Below, piece by piece: positions 34,568 to 43,831 of a DNA stretch of 64,000 nt. Within the stretch, counting starts at the first letter, position 1; each line of letters begins with the position of its first letter. The DNA lies in NCBI GenBank assembly GCA_964636985.1, contig CAZWSX010000008.1, forward strand, positions 1 through 64,000, given 5' to 3'. The notes beneath the pieces were generated by a model. It was not told where the DNA came from, did not search any database, and worked only from the letters and a program-made list of their open reading frames with translations. The position numbers were made by a program, and so were the translations under genes. This DNA comes from CAZWSX01 sp964636985 (lineage in GTDB: Bacteria; Planctomycetota; Planctomycetia; Pirellulales; Pirellulaceae).

Positions 34568-36112
34568 CTAAAGGCCTTTCAGTACTTCAACCGCTTTGCT
34601 CTCAAACTTCTCCTGCCAATCGGGGCCTACGAGACTATCGCAGTCCTCTTGAGCGTAACCAGGGTTGTTCCGCTGCTTTGCCGTGGGGGCGTAGTAGATG
34701 TAGCCGTTGGTGTATCCCGCGACGAAAGCATTCTCGAGCTTGGCCTTCTCTTTGATATTGAGGCCGATTTCGACCGTGAGTTCGGCCGGGAACGTGACTA
34801 AGCGAAAATCTCCGACGCGCAGGCCGACGAGTTCCAGTTCCATATCTTTGTTGCCCGCGGCCTCGTGCTGCGCCAAATGCCTCCTCAATAACGCCGCGTT
34901 CACCTGCAATCTCGAAATGCGTTCCATGGCGTCGATGTTCGCTAAGTATTGCTTTACGTTGGCTCGATTTTCTTCATCCAGCTTGCTGAGGTCGTTCCGC
35001 CCCAGCCGCTTATCGAGTGCATAGCGGTGCGAGTAATACGACGGAAACTCGGGCGACAGGTTGTACTTGAGTTGCAGTTCCAGGAACGTCTTAAAGTTCA
35101 AACTCGTTCCTCCAATGCTTTTCACCAGCCGAGCGACTTCTGCTTCGTTCGCCTCGATCCGCTTTTGCAAGTCGCGTCCGCGCGGAATGGCCACAATCAG
35201 GTTCACCAGCTTCAGTTGCGAATCTGATTTGGCTTCAATTTTCCGCAGGCCGCGAAGAACGCTCAGCCCAAGCAGATTGCCCAGCGGTTCGGCGTCGCGC
35301 GGAGAGTTGACGTCTTTGTACGTCACCGGATTGATGTCGCCGGCACAACCTTGAACGAACAAGGCAATGGTATCGGTCCCCCAATTCTCTTCGATCACTC
35401 GCGACGCGAACCCTGGAAAGTCGGCCGTGTTCCCTTTGCTCGGCGTTCCAATAATCGGATGACAGGCAAAGTTGTAAACAACAGCCAAGGGACGTCCGTC
35501 GAGCCGGTCAATCCGCAATAGGCCAATCTGCGGATCGACGGGGCCAATCTCGGCTACATCTTCATCGCGCGGCATCGAGTAAGCATGGCGCACGTCCGCT
35601 TCGGTGCCGTCCTTGAGTTTGAGACGACGATTCTCGGAGATGCGATTCTCAAAGCCTGTTCCTGCGCCGACCTTCACTTTCTCCAATCGCTTCGCGGCTT
35701 GCTTGACGACCTCTACGGTTCGCGCTGCGACATCCGCGCACACGATCCCATGACAGTGGCTGGCGTTTACCACGACGCGCTCTGGCGAGATTCCCAACTC
35801 CGCTTTGAGCTGCTTGCGGACGTCGGGCAGGTAACTGTTGCCGATCGGGCCAATCTCGCCAATCGCCACGGCGTCGACGGTGATCAGGACGACCGGGCCC
35901 GAACCGTCATCCAGGACCAGCGCCTTCGCATTGAGGGTGTCGTTTACAGGCCCGGCCTCGCGATTGGTGATATCGATCTTGGCCGCACCAGCGCGAAGCT
36001 CTGCGGCCTGGACGTCGGCACGCACGGCGACCAAAGTCAAGATCAGCCCAAGTAGCAGAACAAAACGCAAAAGATTCCCCAATCGGTGGTAGTTCGCGTC
36101 GGCAGTTCGCAT
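34568..36112 (-). CDS. Exported neutral/alkaline ceramidase-family protein
   Basis: From the ATG at 36112 the protein has about 514 residues and a signal peptide (about 10-37). The N-terminal domain matches neutral/alkaline nonlysosomal ceramidases: RAGAAKIDIT, VVLITVDAVAIG, VVVNASHCHG, then YNFACHPIIG and LFVQGCAGDINP. His residues in SHCHG and ACHP fit zinc ligands of the family. The usual substrate-loop motif THTHSGPGG is not present, so the substrate may not be ceramide. In planctomycetes such genes are frequent and mostly uncharacterised. Confidence 0.75.
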   Translation of the reverse strand: MRTADANYHRLGNLLRFVLLLGLILTLVAVRADVQAAELRAGAAKIDITNREAGPVNDTLNAKALVLDDGSGPVVLITVDAVAIGEIGPIGNSYLPDVRKQLKAELGISPERVVVNASHCHGIVCADVAARTVEVVKQAAKRLEKVKVGAGTGFENRISENRRLKLKDGTEADVRHAYSMPRDEDVAEIGPVDPQIGLLRIDRLDGRPLAVVYNFACHPIIGTPSKGNTADFPGFASRVIEENWGTDTIALFVQGCAGDINPVTYKDVNSPRDAEPLGNLLGLSVLRGLRKIEAKSDSQLKLVNLIVAIPRGRDLQKRIEANEAEVARLVKSIGGTSLNFKTFLELQLKYNLSPEFPSYYSHRYALDKRLGRNDLSKLDEENRANVKQYLANIDAMERISRLQVNAALLRRHLAQHEAAGNKDMELELVGLRVGDFRLVTFPAELTVEIGLNIKEKAKLENAFVAGYTNGYIYYAPTAKQRNNPGYAQEDCDSLVGPDWQEKFESKAVEVLKGL

Positions 36113-36276
36113 GGTGTATCTCTTTTCAGCGGAAGCTAAGGGCTTGGCGCTCGCATTCGGTATTGGCATCGAGTTCAATCAAAGACAGTGCCTAAGTCAC
36201 CAGAATAGTCGAGTGGCACACGCGTGGGGCCAATGCTGCCCCGATTGTGTGGCCTCTCTGAGCAGGGAAACACTTT

Positions 36277-37731
36277 ATGAGCTTTGCCGTCCGCCGATGG
36301 CTCCTCTCCATTGGCTGGTTGTTCTGCGTGCTGGCGATTGCGAAGCATTCTGTTGCCGATGAGACGCCAAAACCTCCGCGCGTCGTCAAATTGACGCTCA
36401 GCCCAAGTGCTCCGGCGCGTCCAGCTTTGAAGCATAGCTTGGTCATTGACCCTTATGAGCGTACGCCGGGCAACGCGGCTCAACTTTACTACCGCGCTAT
36501 TCTGGCGTTCAAGGATATCTCGGGCGGTAAGAAATTCGACGACATGGCGATAAAATCGAACGAGAAGTGGTCGACGGGTCCATGCACAGGTGAATTACGT
36601 GACGAGATCGTGGCCTGGCTGAACCAGATTCCCAAGGAAATTCGCGAAGATGTTCGCGATGCCACGCGACGCGAGCGATGCGACTTCGAGCATCGTCGCA
36701 CGGAGTTATCCCTGTCGCGCGATGTTCGAGCAGGAGGATACGAGCAAAACCTGCGAGCGTTCGCCCGAATGCTCCGATTTCAAGCACGTGTAGACTTGGC
36801 TGATGCGAAGTTTGAGGAAGCCCGAGAATCCCTGCGGCAGTTGCACCAACTCGGTCGCGACGCAAGTTCAGACCCCTCAATCTTCTCGGCAATGATGGGA
36901 GTTAGCATGGTTGGCTTCGCCAATCAGGAAATTGAGTATTGGATTGGTTCTGACGGGTCTCCCAACCTCTATTGGCCACTTTCGGCAGTGCCACAACCGT
37001 ACATCGACGTCCGGCCAGCGTTGGTAAGAGAAGTGCGAGCGCTGGAAAAGTTCATGGAGTTTCTCCACGACTCGGAAGTGAAGATGCGGTCCGATGACGA
37101 GTGGGTCAGATTGTTTAGGAATTGGGCGGCTGACAACAACTCCGATTTCCGCCGCGAGGATGGCAGCAACCCTCTCGAATCGTTCGACGCGCTAGTTAAG
37201 CTCCATTACGCGCCAGCCAAGGCTTGGCTGCTCGAGAACGGTTATCCCGTCGACAAGCTAATCGGCATGTCGCGAGGTCAGGTCGTAGCGATCCATATGC
37301 ATCGCGTTCTACGAGAAATCTCGGACGAATTTATCAAGGGGATTTACCTTCCGGAGACAGAAATCGATTCCTACTACAACGATCTCGACAAGCGAATGAC
37401 GAAAGAGCTCGAACCACCCGAGCGGCTGTATGAGATTGTTCCCGTGGCAAAGCTCTTTATGCCGGCGGTGCATCCCGCACTTACGGCGCAAACAAGGGTC
37501 GAACTCGAATTCGCCGGCCTTCGAACCTTGGAAGCAATCCGGGCGCACATGGCTGAAACTGGAGCGCTGCCGGAGAAGTTGGAAGACATCAAGGTGGTCC
37601 CATTGCCGGCCAACCCGATCACCCATCAGCCACTGGGTTATGAGAGAACTGAATCTGGCGCGACCTTAACCATTCCGGCGCTTGGACGCGTGCCTGTGAA
37701 ACATTACGAATTGACGGTCAGGCAGAAATAG
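36277..37731 (+). CDS. Exported protein, paralogue of the gene at 38980
   Basis: A 484-residue protein has a signal peptide (1-27). After it comes PPRVVKLTLSPSAPARP, shared with the protein at 38980-40446. Both are alpha-helical and end with a similar block (LRTLEAIRAHMAETGALPEK ... VVPLPANPITHQPLGYERTE) and a GATL-type strand. No known enzyme motif. It lies 122 bases upstream of the ECF sigma gene, and its paralogue is the third gene after that, so both may belong to one regulon. Confidence 0.65.
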   Translation: MSFAVRRWLLSIGWLFCVLAIAKHSVADETPKPPRVVKLTLSPSAPARPALKHSLVIDPYERTPGNAAQLYYRAILAFKDISGGKKFDDMAIKSNEKWSTGPCTGELRDEIVAWLNQIPKEIREDVRDATRRERCDFEHRRTELSLSRDVRAGGYEQNLRAFARMLRFQARVDLADAKFEEARESLRQLHQLGRDASSDPSIFSAMMGVSMVGFANQEIEYWIGSDGSPNLYWPLSAVPQPYIDVRPALVREVRALEKFMEFLHDSEVKMRSDDEWVRLFRNWAADNNSDFRREDGSNPLESFDALVKLHYAPAKAWLLENGYPVDKLIGMSRGQVVAIHMHRVLREISDEFIKGIYLPETEIDSYYNDLDKRMTKELEPPERLYEIVPVAKLFMPAVHPALTAQTRVELEFAGLRTLEAIRAHMAETGALPEKLEDIKVVPLPANPITHQPLGYERTESGATLTIPALGRVPVKHYELTVRQK

Positions 37732-37853
37732 GCCTGCAAATCGGTACTTCTTGCGCACAATCTCCATCGGTGTGGGAAAATCGAGGCACGCCGGCATCTT
37801 CTTTGTGAAACAAGCCACCGGCGAGCGATTCAACTCTCCCAAAGTGCGATTGG

Positions 37854-38360
37854 ATGTCGTCCCTGCCCTCACAAGACCTGTCGCCTGAGGAAAAGGCGCG
37901 GCGCATCGCGGCCTTGCTGACCGAGCAAGGGCCGGCGCTGGCTCTTTATGCGGCGCAGTGGGCCGACACTCCCGACGACTGCTTGCAGGAGGGGCTGATT
38001 CGTCTGGCGGCGCAGCGGACTTGGCCAGACAACGAAGTTGCTTGGCTTTATCGCGTTGTGAAGAACCTCGCGCTCGGGCAACTCAGATCCGGAACACGTC
38101 GCCGCAGGCACGAAGCCATTGCCGCGCGGTTGCGATCCGAAAGTGGAACCAAGGCCGACAGCGGTGTCGATGTGGAAGCGCTCGCGCTGGCCATCGAGCG
38201 GTTAGACGCGAACGAACGGGAAGTCGTCATCGCCAAGGTGTGGGGCAAGTTGACGCTCGAACAAATCGCGCAACTGATGGGAACGTCCAAGAGCACCGTT
38301 CATCGGCAGTACGAAGCCGCTCTGGCTGCACTGCGGGAAAGGTTAGGTGTGTCGTGTTGA
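37854..38360 (+). CDS. ECF-type RNA polymerase sigma factor
   Basis: A 168-residue protein has sigma region 2 (about 15-75, with DDCLQEGLIRLAAQ and NEVAWLYRVVKNLALGQLR). Region 4 (about 110-165) has a helix-turn-helix (LTLEQIAQLMGTSKSTVHRQ). The length and two-region layout are those of extracytoplasmic-function sigma factors. Its stop overlaps the GTG start of the next gene, a membrane protein that could be its anti-sigma factor. It probably directs transcription of the exported proteins around it. Confidence 0.85.
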   Translation: MSSLPSQDLSPEEKARRIAALLTEQGPALALYAAQWADTPDDCLQEGLIRLAAQRTWPDNEVAWLYRVVKNLALGQLRSGTRRRRHEAIAARLRSESGTKADSGVDVEALALAIERLDANEREVVIAKVWGKLTLEQIAQLMGTSKSTVHRQYEAALAALRERLGVSC

Positions 38361-38983
38361 ATCAAGAACCATTGCCGGAAGAGCCATCGCCAGAGGAGCC
38401 AGCCATTGAATCGCTGCTGGCCGGTTTTACGCCAAAAGAGAACGCCATCGATCGCGAACGGCTCATGTTCCTCGCGGGCTATCAAGCGGGGAAGCAAGAG
38501 TTGGAGAAGTTGTCGGTCGATACGCGCAAGGCCAATCGACGCTGGAAGTTCCTGACCTTCGTATCGACTGCCGCCGCGGCCAGCTTGGCGATGTTGTGGT
38601 TGCCTTCCTTGTCTCCATCCGCGGTTACCGATCGCAATCACGCGCCGCCGGTTGTCGATGCCAATCCAGCAGAGGCGCCAAAGGCCGAAGTGTCACCGCA
38701 GAAAACATCAGTGGTGGCGATGTCGACCGCGGACGAGGCCCTGCCGCCGCGCGGTGAAATTGTTCCCGAGAACGGCTTCCTACGCCTCCGCGAGCAGGTC
38801 CTGCGCGAGGAGGGCTTCGCGCTTGTGGAACAAAACGAAGCGCGCGGTGGCGGCGTCAGCCGCCCCCCCGCCACGCAACGTCAACTGTATTTGGATTTGC
38901 CTGTTGAATTACGAGAAACCCTGTCGCCTGCGGATAAGGGGTCGAGTTTACAAGGTTCTTCTCGTTTGGGAGGGCGTTCATGA
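38354..38983 (+). CDS. Anti-sigma-like single-pass membrane protein
   Basis: From the GTG at 38354 (overlapping the sigma stop at 38358-38360) the protein has 209 residues. It has a soluble N-terminal region (1-60), one transmembrane helix (about 63-85, FLTFVSTAAAASLAMLWL) and a Pro-rich external part. No zinc-binding anti-sigma (HxxxCxxC) motif is present. Position and topology suggest an anti-sigma factor or sensor; this is inference. Its stop overlaps the next ATG (ATGA at 38980). Confidence 0.6.
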   Translation: MLNQEPLPEEPSPEEPAIESLLAGFTPKENAIDRERLMFLAGYQAGKQELEKLSVDTRKANRRWKFLTFVSTAAAASLAMLWLPSLSPSAVTDRNHAPPVVDANPAEAPKAEVSPQKTSVVAMSTADEALPPRGEIVPENGFLRLREQVLREEGFALVEQNEARGGGVSRPPATQRQLYLDLPVELRETLSPADKGSSLQGSSRLGGRS

Positions 38984-40446
38984 TCAAGGTTCTGTCGCGT
39001 TGTTGTCTCGTCCTGGCGCTGGCCACAACTTCGCTCTGCGCGGAGGAAGGGGATACACGCAAGCCGCGAGTCGTCAAGTTGACGTTGAGTCCCAGCGCAC
39101 CCACTCGGCCTGTCTTGCGGTATCAGCTTCAGTTGGACTCGGTCGATCGCGTCGCCGGAAATGCCGCTCCCTGCTACGCCAAGGCGATGCTGCTCTATCA
39201 GCAAGATCCCATTTCGAAAGAGCAGCAACTCACGCTGGCCAAATACGACCAGGAGTGGAGCGAAAAACCTTGCGAGGGCGAGACGCGCGATCAGATTCGG
39301 GCTTGGGTGAATCAGTTCCCGCCCGTTGTGTTGAACCAGCTACGCGAAGCAAGCAGGCGCGAGTCTTGCGATTTCGATCTCCAGCTGAATCGCCTGACGG
39401 TGAAAGAAGCCATCATGGTGATGCTTCCGGAATTTCAGGAGATGCGAACTTTCGCTCGCTACTTGCGGCATAAGGCCCGTCTTGAAATCTCGGAAGGAAA
39501 GTTCGACGACGCCCTCGAAACACTTCGCATGGGCTATCAGCTGGGGCGCGACGCCAATTCGGAACCGTTGTTGATTTGCGGTTTGGTGGGCGTTGCCGTG
39601 ACCATGGTGACCCATGGCGAGACCGAACGTTGGATTGGCGCACCGAACTCGCCCAACTTGTACTGGCCGCTCACCGCCATGTCGCAGCCTGCGATCGATT
39701 TGCGGCCTTCGCTGGAATATGACGTTCGCCTTTCCGAAAGGACGTTCCCCTTTATCAAAGATGCAGAAACGGCGAATCGCACGCCCGAAGAATGGCGGCA
39801 ACTGATGAGCGACGCCCTGGCTGATATCGAAATGTTGACCAACACCAAGTCTGACGCTCTGGCAACAAAATCGCAACGCGACTTGGCTGTCACTGCGATG
39901 ATGGCGGCGGCTTATCCGATTGCGAAGGACTGGCTGCTTAAAGATGGATTCGACCCGGCTCGGCTCGAATCGATGCCCGTCTGCCAGGTGGTGGCAATCC
40001 ATAGCCGGCGCGTGCTTCGCGAGATGGCCGACGAGATGCTCAAGGGACTGAATCTGCCAGCACCCTTGCGAAACGCCCACTTTTCGAAAATTGATGCCCT
40101 GATGGCGGAGGAATCCAAATTCGGCGGCCGATGGTACGAGCCTCTACCCATCGGACGACACCTGATGCCGGCTGTAGGGCAGGCTTTTTTGTCGCAGGCA
40201 AGATTGGAGGAGGAAAGTGCCGCACTGCGAACACTGGAAGCGATTCGTGCTCACTTGGCGGCGACCGGCGCGCTGCCGGAGAAGCTGGACGACATCAAAG
40301 TTGTACCGCTGCCAACGAGTCTCGCGACGGGTCTTCCATTCTCTTATCAACGCACGGCGACCGGCGCGACGCTGATTGTTCCTGCCGTCGGGCGAGGCGA
40401 CGACCCGCGATGGATCAAACACTACGAACTGAGCGTTGCCAAGTAG
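38980..40446 (+). CDS. Exported protein, paralogue of the gene at 36277
   Basis: The ATG at 38980 overlaps the stop of the anti-sigma-like gene. A 488-residue protein has a signal peptide (1-20, ending SLCAEEG) and the shared motif KPRVVKLTLSPSAP. It is paralogous throughout to the protein at 36277, including the Cys-containing helix near REASRRESCDFDLQLNRLT and the C-terminal LRTLEAIRAHLAATGALPEK. Translation coupling to the sigma/anti-sigma pair suggests that it is a target or a partner of the signalling system. Function unknown. Confidence 0.65.
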   Translation: MIKVLSRCCLVLALATTSLCAEEGDTRKPRVVKLTLSPSAPTRPVLRYQLQLDSVDRVAGNAAPCYAKAMLLYQQDPISKEQQLTLAKYDQEWSEKPCEGETRDQIRAWVNQFPPVVLNQLREASRRESCDFDLQLNRLTVKEAIMVMLPEFQEMRTFARYLRHKARLEISEGKFDDALETLRMGYQLGRDANSEPLLICGLVGVAVTMVTHGETERWIGAPNSPNLYWPLTAMSQPAIDLRPSLEYDVRLSERTFPFIKDAETANRTPEEWRQLMSDALADIEMLTNTKSDALATKSQRDLAVTAMMAAAYPIAKDWLLKDGFDPARLESMPVCQVVAIHSRRVLREMADEMLKGLNLPAPLRNAHFSKIDALMAEESKFGGRWYEPLPIGRHLMPAVGQAFLSQARLEEESAALRTLEAIRAHLAATGALPEKLDDIKVVPLPTSLATGLPFSYQRTATGATLIVPAVGRGDDPRWIKHYELSVAK

Positions 40447-40504
40447 CTGTGGCTGTCCAATTCGGATTCATTCACCAATTCATCTCCAATCCATAGGCAT
40501 TCCC

Positions 40505-42070
40505 ATGATCCTTTTCCGTTGCTTGGTTCCGTTTGTTATCGTCTGTCTGACGGTGACATTGCCAAGTTTGGCCCAAGAGAAGACCTTGGGGCGTCGCCTT
40601 GCAGAGCTTGTCGCGCCGCTCGACGCTAAAAATGCCATCGCAGTAGGACACCTCGACCTCGCGAAGGCCGATGTCCCAGCACTCACGAACTGGGCAGGGC
40701 AAATATCCTTATCCGATCACGCAGATGCCCAGGCAGCGGCGAAGCAGTTTCAGGACCTTTCGGCCAAGGTGAAAGCCGCTGGAATTCGCGAAGTTAATGT
40801 CGTTGTCTTTCCTCCGCGTGCTGTTCTTCCAGATGCGTTATTGGATGTGGCGGTCGTTATTCCCGTGGAGCCCACCGGCGCGAAAAAAGCCGCAGAAGTC
40901 ATTCGCGCGTTCGTGCCGGGCGAAGCATACGACGTTCAGGAGCGCGGAGACACCGTGATTGTCGCTCTTCCTGATCGACTCAAGTCCCTTGCCGCAGATG
41001 CTTGGCCGTCCGAGTCGCTTGCCGCAGCCTTCGATTCAAGTAAGCCGGGGGCGGTTCGAATCGTCGCGCAAATTCCAACCGATTTGAAACGAGTGATTCG
41101 CGAAACCTTTCCTAAGCTGCCGGACGATTTGGGCGGTTTGACTGGAAGTGATATTGCCGACGGCATCCAGTGGGTCGTCTTGTCGGCGAACACACCCCCG
41201 AATTTGGACATCAACCTGGAGGTCAAAACCGCCAGTGGCGACGTCGCCAAGTCGGTCGCGAAGTTGGTCGAGGGAGGCGCCAAGCTGCTTACCAAGAAGG
41301 CTGCAAGTGACGCCGAATTGTCGGAGACCAAGGCCATCTGGGAAAAAATCGCCCCGCGCATCGAGGGAACGAACGTTGTCGTCACGATTGGATCGAAACC
41401 GGGCGATCGCGAGACGCTGCAATCCGCCATCTCCAAACTTTTCTCGGCGTCCCGCCGCGGTCAAATCCGGATCCAACACGCCAATCAGTTGAAGCAACTC
41501 GGCTTGGCAATGCACAGCTTCGAGAGTCCGAAGGGGCGTTTCCCGGCTCGCGCTTTGTACGATGCCGCGGGCAAACCGCTGCTGAGTTGGCGCGTGCAGA
41601 TCCTCCCCTACATTGGCCGCGAGGACCTTTACGCCCAGTTCAAACTGGATGAACCATGGGATAGCGAACACAACAAAAAGCTGATCGAGCAAATGCCGCC
41701 CGAGTTTCGTAGCCCAATGGTCAAGGTCGACGAGAAGGGAAAAACTCCGTTTGTCGTCCCCGTCTCGGAAAGATCGATTTTCAGCGGCAAGGAGGGGGCG
41801 GGGGTGCGAGACATCACCGACGGGACGTCGAACACGATTATGGTTGTCGCCGCCGATGCACAGCACTCCGTCGTTTGGACGAAGCCAGACGATCTGACCA
41901 TCGATCCGAAAGATCCAACGAACGGCTTGCATTTCAACGCCTACGACGACCAGAAGGTCATTTACGTGTTAATGGCGGACGGAGCTGTCCGTGGAGTTCC
42001 TCGTGCCAAACTGGCCGACGAGATCTTGAAGGCCCTCACGATGAATGGCGGCGAGATTGTCGAACTCTAA
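40505..42070 (+). CDS. Exported DUF1559 protein
   Basis: From the ATG at 40505 the protein has 521 residues and a signal peptide (1-21). Residues 25-320 form a domain without assignment. The C-terminal ~180 residues carry the DUF1559 signature: QIRIQHANQLKQLGLAMHSF, FPARALYDAAGKPLLSWRVQ, ILPYIGREDLYAQF and DITDGTSNTIMVVA. Canonical DUF1559 proteins have a type IV pilin-like N-terminus, which is absent here. DUF1559 proteins are hugely expanded in Planctomycetes; their role is unknown. It follows the paralogous exported protein by about 60 bases. Confidence 0.8.
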   Translation: MILFRCLVPFVIVCLTVTLPSLAQEKTLGRRLAELVAPLDAKNAIAVGHLDLAKADVPALTNWAGQISLSDHADAQAAAKQFQDLSAKVKAAGIREVNVVVFPPRAVLPDALLDVAVVIPVEPTGAKKAAEVIRAFVPGEAYDVQERGDTVIVALPDRLKSLAADAWPSESLAAAFDSSKPGAVRIVAQIPTDLKRVIRETFPKLPDDLGGLTGSDIADGIQWVVLSANTPPNLDINLEVKTASGDVAKSVAKLVEGGAKLLTKKAASDAELSETKAIWEKIAPRIEGTNVVVTIGSKPGDRETLQSAISKLFSASRRGQIRIQHANQLKQLGLAMHSFESPKGRFPARALYDAAGKPLLSWRVQILPYIGREDLYAQFKLDEPWDSEHNKKLIEQMPPEFRSPMVKVDEKGKTPFVVPVSERSIFSGKEGAGVRDITDGTSNTIMVVAADAQHSVVWTKPDDLTIDPKDPTNGLHFNAYDDQKVIYVLMADGAVRGVPRAKLADEILKALTMNGGEIVEL

Positions 42071-42096
42071 ACCAGGCGGACTTCTAAGGGCCTAAT

Positions 42097-42117
42097 GCCA
42101 TTCCGCATCGGAATGGC
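42097..42117 (+). terminator. Hairpin after the DUF1559 gene
   Basis: A perfect 8-bp stem GCCATTCC/GGAATGGC with loop GCATC lies 27 bases after the DUF1559 stop codon and 56 bases before the uxaA start. No T run follows; it may be a terminator or a processing hairpin. Confidence 0.45.
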
Positions 42118-42172
42118 TAACGAGTAAGATAGGGGTTTGGTTCCCGCCCCGCCTTCCTCGTTTGGCCCCACC

Positions 42173-43720
42173 ATGATTGCCGCCCGTTCGAGTGCCGTAC
42201 ACCTTCATCCCACCGACAACATTTCGATCGCCGTCCGCCCTCTGGAAAAAGGGGAGTTGATTCCCCTGCCAGGCGGCGGCGAACTCATGCTCCCCGCGTC
42301 AATCAAGTTGGGGCACAAGGTGGCCGTGACGGCGATTCCCAAGGGGACGTTCGTTCTCAAGTACGGGCAAATCATCGGCGAAGCGAATCGCGATATCGCA
42401 CCCGGCGACTGGGTACACTCGCACAATTGCGTGCTGACGAATTTTCACCGCGACCCGGCCAAGTGCTCGGCGATTCCCACGCCCCCCAAGCCGATTGTGG
42501 GACGAACGTTCGAAGGCTTCCGCCGTCCTAACGGCAGCGCCGGCACGCGAAACTACGTGGCCGTTATTTCGACCGTGAACTGTTCGGCCACCGTTTCCAA
42601 GTATGTCGCGCAGCGTTTCGATCAGAACGTCCTCAAGCAATATCCGAACATCGACGGTGTTGTCGCGTTCACGCACGATGCCGGGTGCGGCATGCAGTTC
42701 GCCGGTACCAAGCACGAGATGCTCAATCGCGTGATGGCGGGCATCGCCAAGCATCCGAACATCGGCGGTTACTTGCTGATCGGCTTGGGATGCGAACAAG
42801 GCGCGATGGGCTACTTTGTCGATTCGCAAAACCTGGTTCAACTCGATGGCGCCGGCAAGCAGACAACGCCACCAATGCTCTCGATGCAAGACCTCGGAGG
42901 TACGGCGAAGACCATTGAAGCTGGCATTCGGACGCTTGCTCAATTGTTGCCTCGGGCCAATGACGTGAAGCGAGTTTCGATCCCAGCCAGCGAGATCATC
43001 CTGGGGACCAACTGCGGCGGCAGCGACGGCAACAGCGGCATCACCGCCAATCCCGCGCTAGGTGTCGCGTCGGACCTGCTTGTCGCTGCGGGGGGAACTT
43101 CGGTCTTGGCCGAGACAACCGAGATTTACGGTGCCGAGCACCTGCTCACACGCCGGGCCGTCAGCGAACAAGTAGCCGACAAGTTGCTCGAGCGAATCCA
43201 ATGGTGGCTCACGTACGCGGGCGGTTATGGCGTCGACCTCGATAACAACCCCTCCGTCGGCAACAAAGAAGGCGGCCTGACCACGATCGCCGAAAAGTCG
43301 CTCGGCGCCGTAGCGAAAGCAGGATCGACGGCGCTCGTTGACGTGGTCGAATACGCCATGCCGATTCGAGCGAAAGGCCTCGTAGTCATGGATACCCCAG
43401 GCTTCGACCCGCCGAGCGTGACGGGCCTGGTAGCCGGGGGCTGCAACGTGGTGGTCTTTACGACCGGCCGCGGAAGTTGCTTTGGCTGCAAGCCAACGCC
43501 ATCGATCAAAGTCGCCACCAACACGCCGATGTACGAGCGAATGATCGACGACATGGACATCAACGCCGGCGAAATCCTCAATGGTCGGACCGTGGAAAGC
43601 GTGGGGCAGGAGATTTTCGAAGAAATCCTCAAAGTGGCCAGCGGCAAGAAGACCAAGAGCGAATTGCAAGGTATCGGCGACGAAGAGTTCGTCCCGTGGC
43701 TGGTGGGACCGACGCTGTAG
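42173..43720 (+). CDS. uxaA: UxaA-family dehydratase (altronate/galactarate dehydratase-like)
   Basis: The 515-residue protein has an N-terminal SAF domain (about 1-100, HLHPTDNISIAVRPLEKGE ... GDWVHSHN). The C-terminal UxaA domain follows, with GTRNYVAVISTVNCSATVS (about 120-138), HDAGCGMQF, GLGCEQGA, LGTNCGGSDGNSGITANPA (about 279-297) and GRGSCFGCKPTPSIKV (about 434-449). Conserved Cys and His residues in these motifs bind iron. Members dehydrate altronate, galactarate or other sugar acids to 2-keto-3-deoxy acids. The exact sugar acid cannot be told. Its 3' end is duplicated 0.95 kb downstream. Confidence 0.82.
   Translation: MIAARSSAVHLHPTDNISIAVRPLEKGELIPLPGGGELMLPASIKLGHKVAVTAIPKGTFVLKYGQIIGEANRDIAPGDWVHSHNCVLTNFHRDPAKCSAIPTPPKPIVGRTFEGFRRPNGSAGTRNYVAVISTVNCSATVSKYVAQRFDQNVLKQYPNIDGVVAFTHDAGCGMQFAGTKHEMLNRVMAGIAKHPNIGGYLLIGLGCEQGAMGYFVDSQNLVQLDGAGKQTTPPMLSMQDLGGTAKTIEAGIRTLAQLLPRANDVKRVSIPASEIILGTNCGGSDGNSGITANPALGVASDLLVAAGGTSVLAETTEIYGAEHLLTRRAVSEQVADKLLERIQWWLTYAGGYGVDLDNNPSVGNKEGGLTTIAEKSLGAVAKAGSTALVDVVEYAMPIRAKGLVVMDTPGFDPPSVTGLVAGGCNVVVFTTGRGSCFGCKPTPSIKVATNTPMYERMIDDMDINAGEILNGRTVESVGQEIFEEILKVASGKKTKSELQGIGDEEFVPWLVGPTL
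43697..43720 (+). repeat. Left copy of direct repeat at the uxaA 3' end
   Basis: The last 24 bases of uxaA (coding WLVGPTL and the stop) match 44649-44672 in 22 of 24 positions; the first 18 bases are identical. The feature is paired with the right copy listed separately. Confidence 0.7.
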
Positions 43721-43735
43721 CTAGGAACGGATCAT

Positions 43736-43755
43736 ACTCGGTTGGTGAACCGAGT
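43736..43755 (+). terminator. Hairpin inside the left edge of the insert
   Basis: A perfect 8-bp stem ACTCGGTT/AACCGAGT with loop GGTG lies 15 bases after the uxaA stop codon. It may end transcription of uxaA or be an end structure of the inserted segment. Confidence 0.5.
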
Positions 43756-43831
43756 AACTACTTCGGTTGAATGCGCTTCCATTCGACGTCAGCGGACAGC
43801 AGGTGCCGTCGATGCGGTTAGGGGAGAATCC

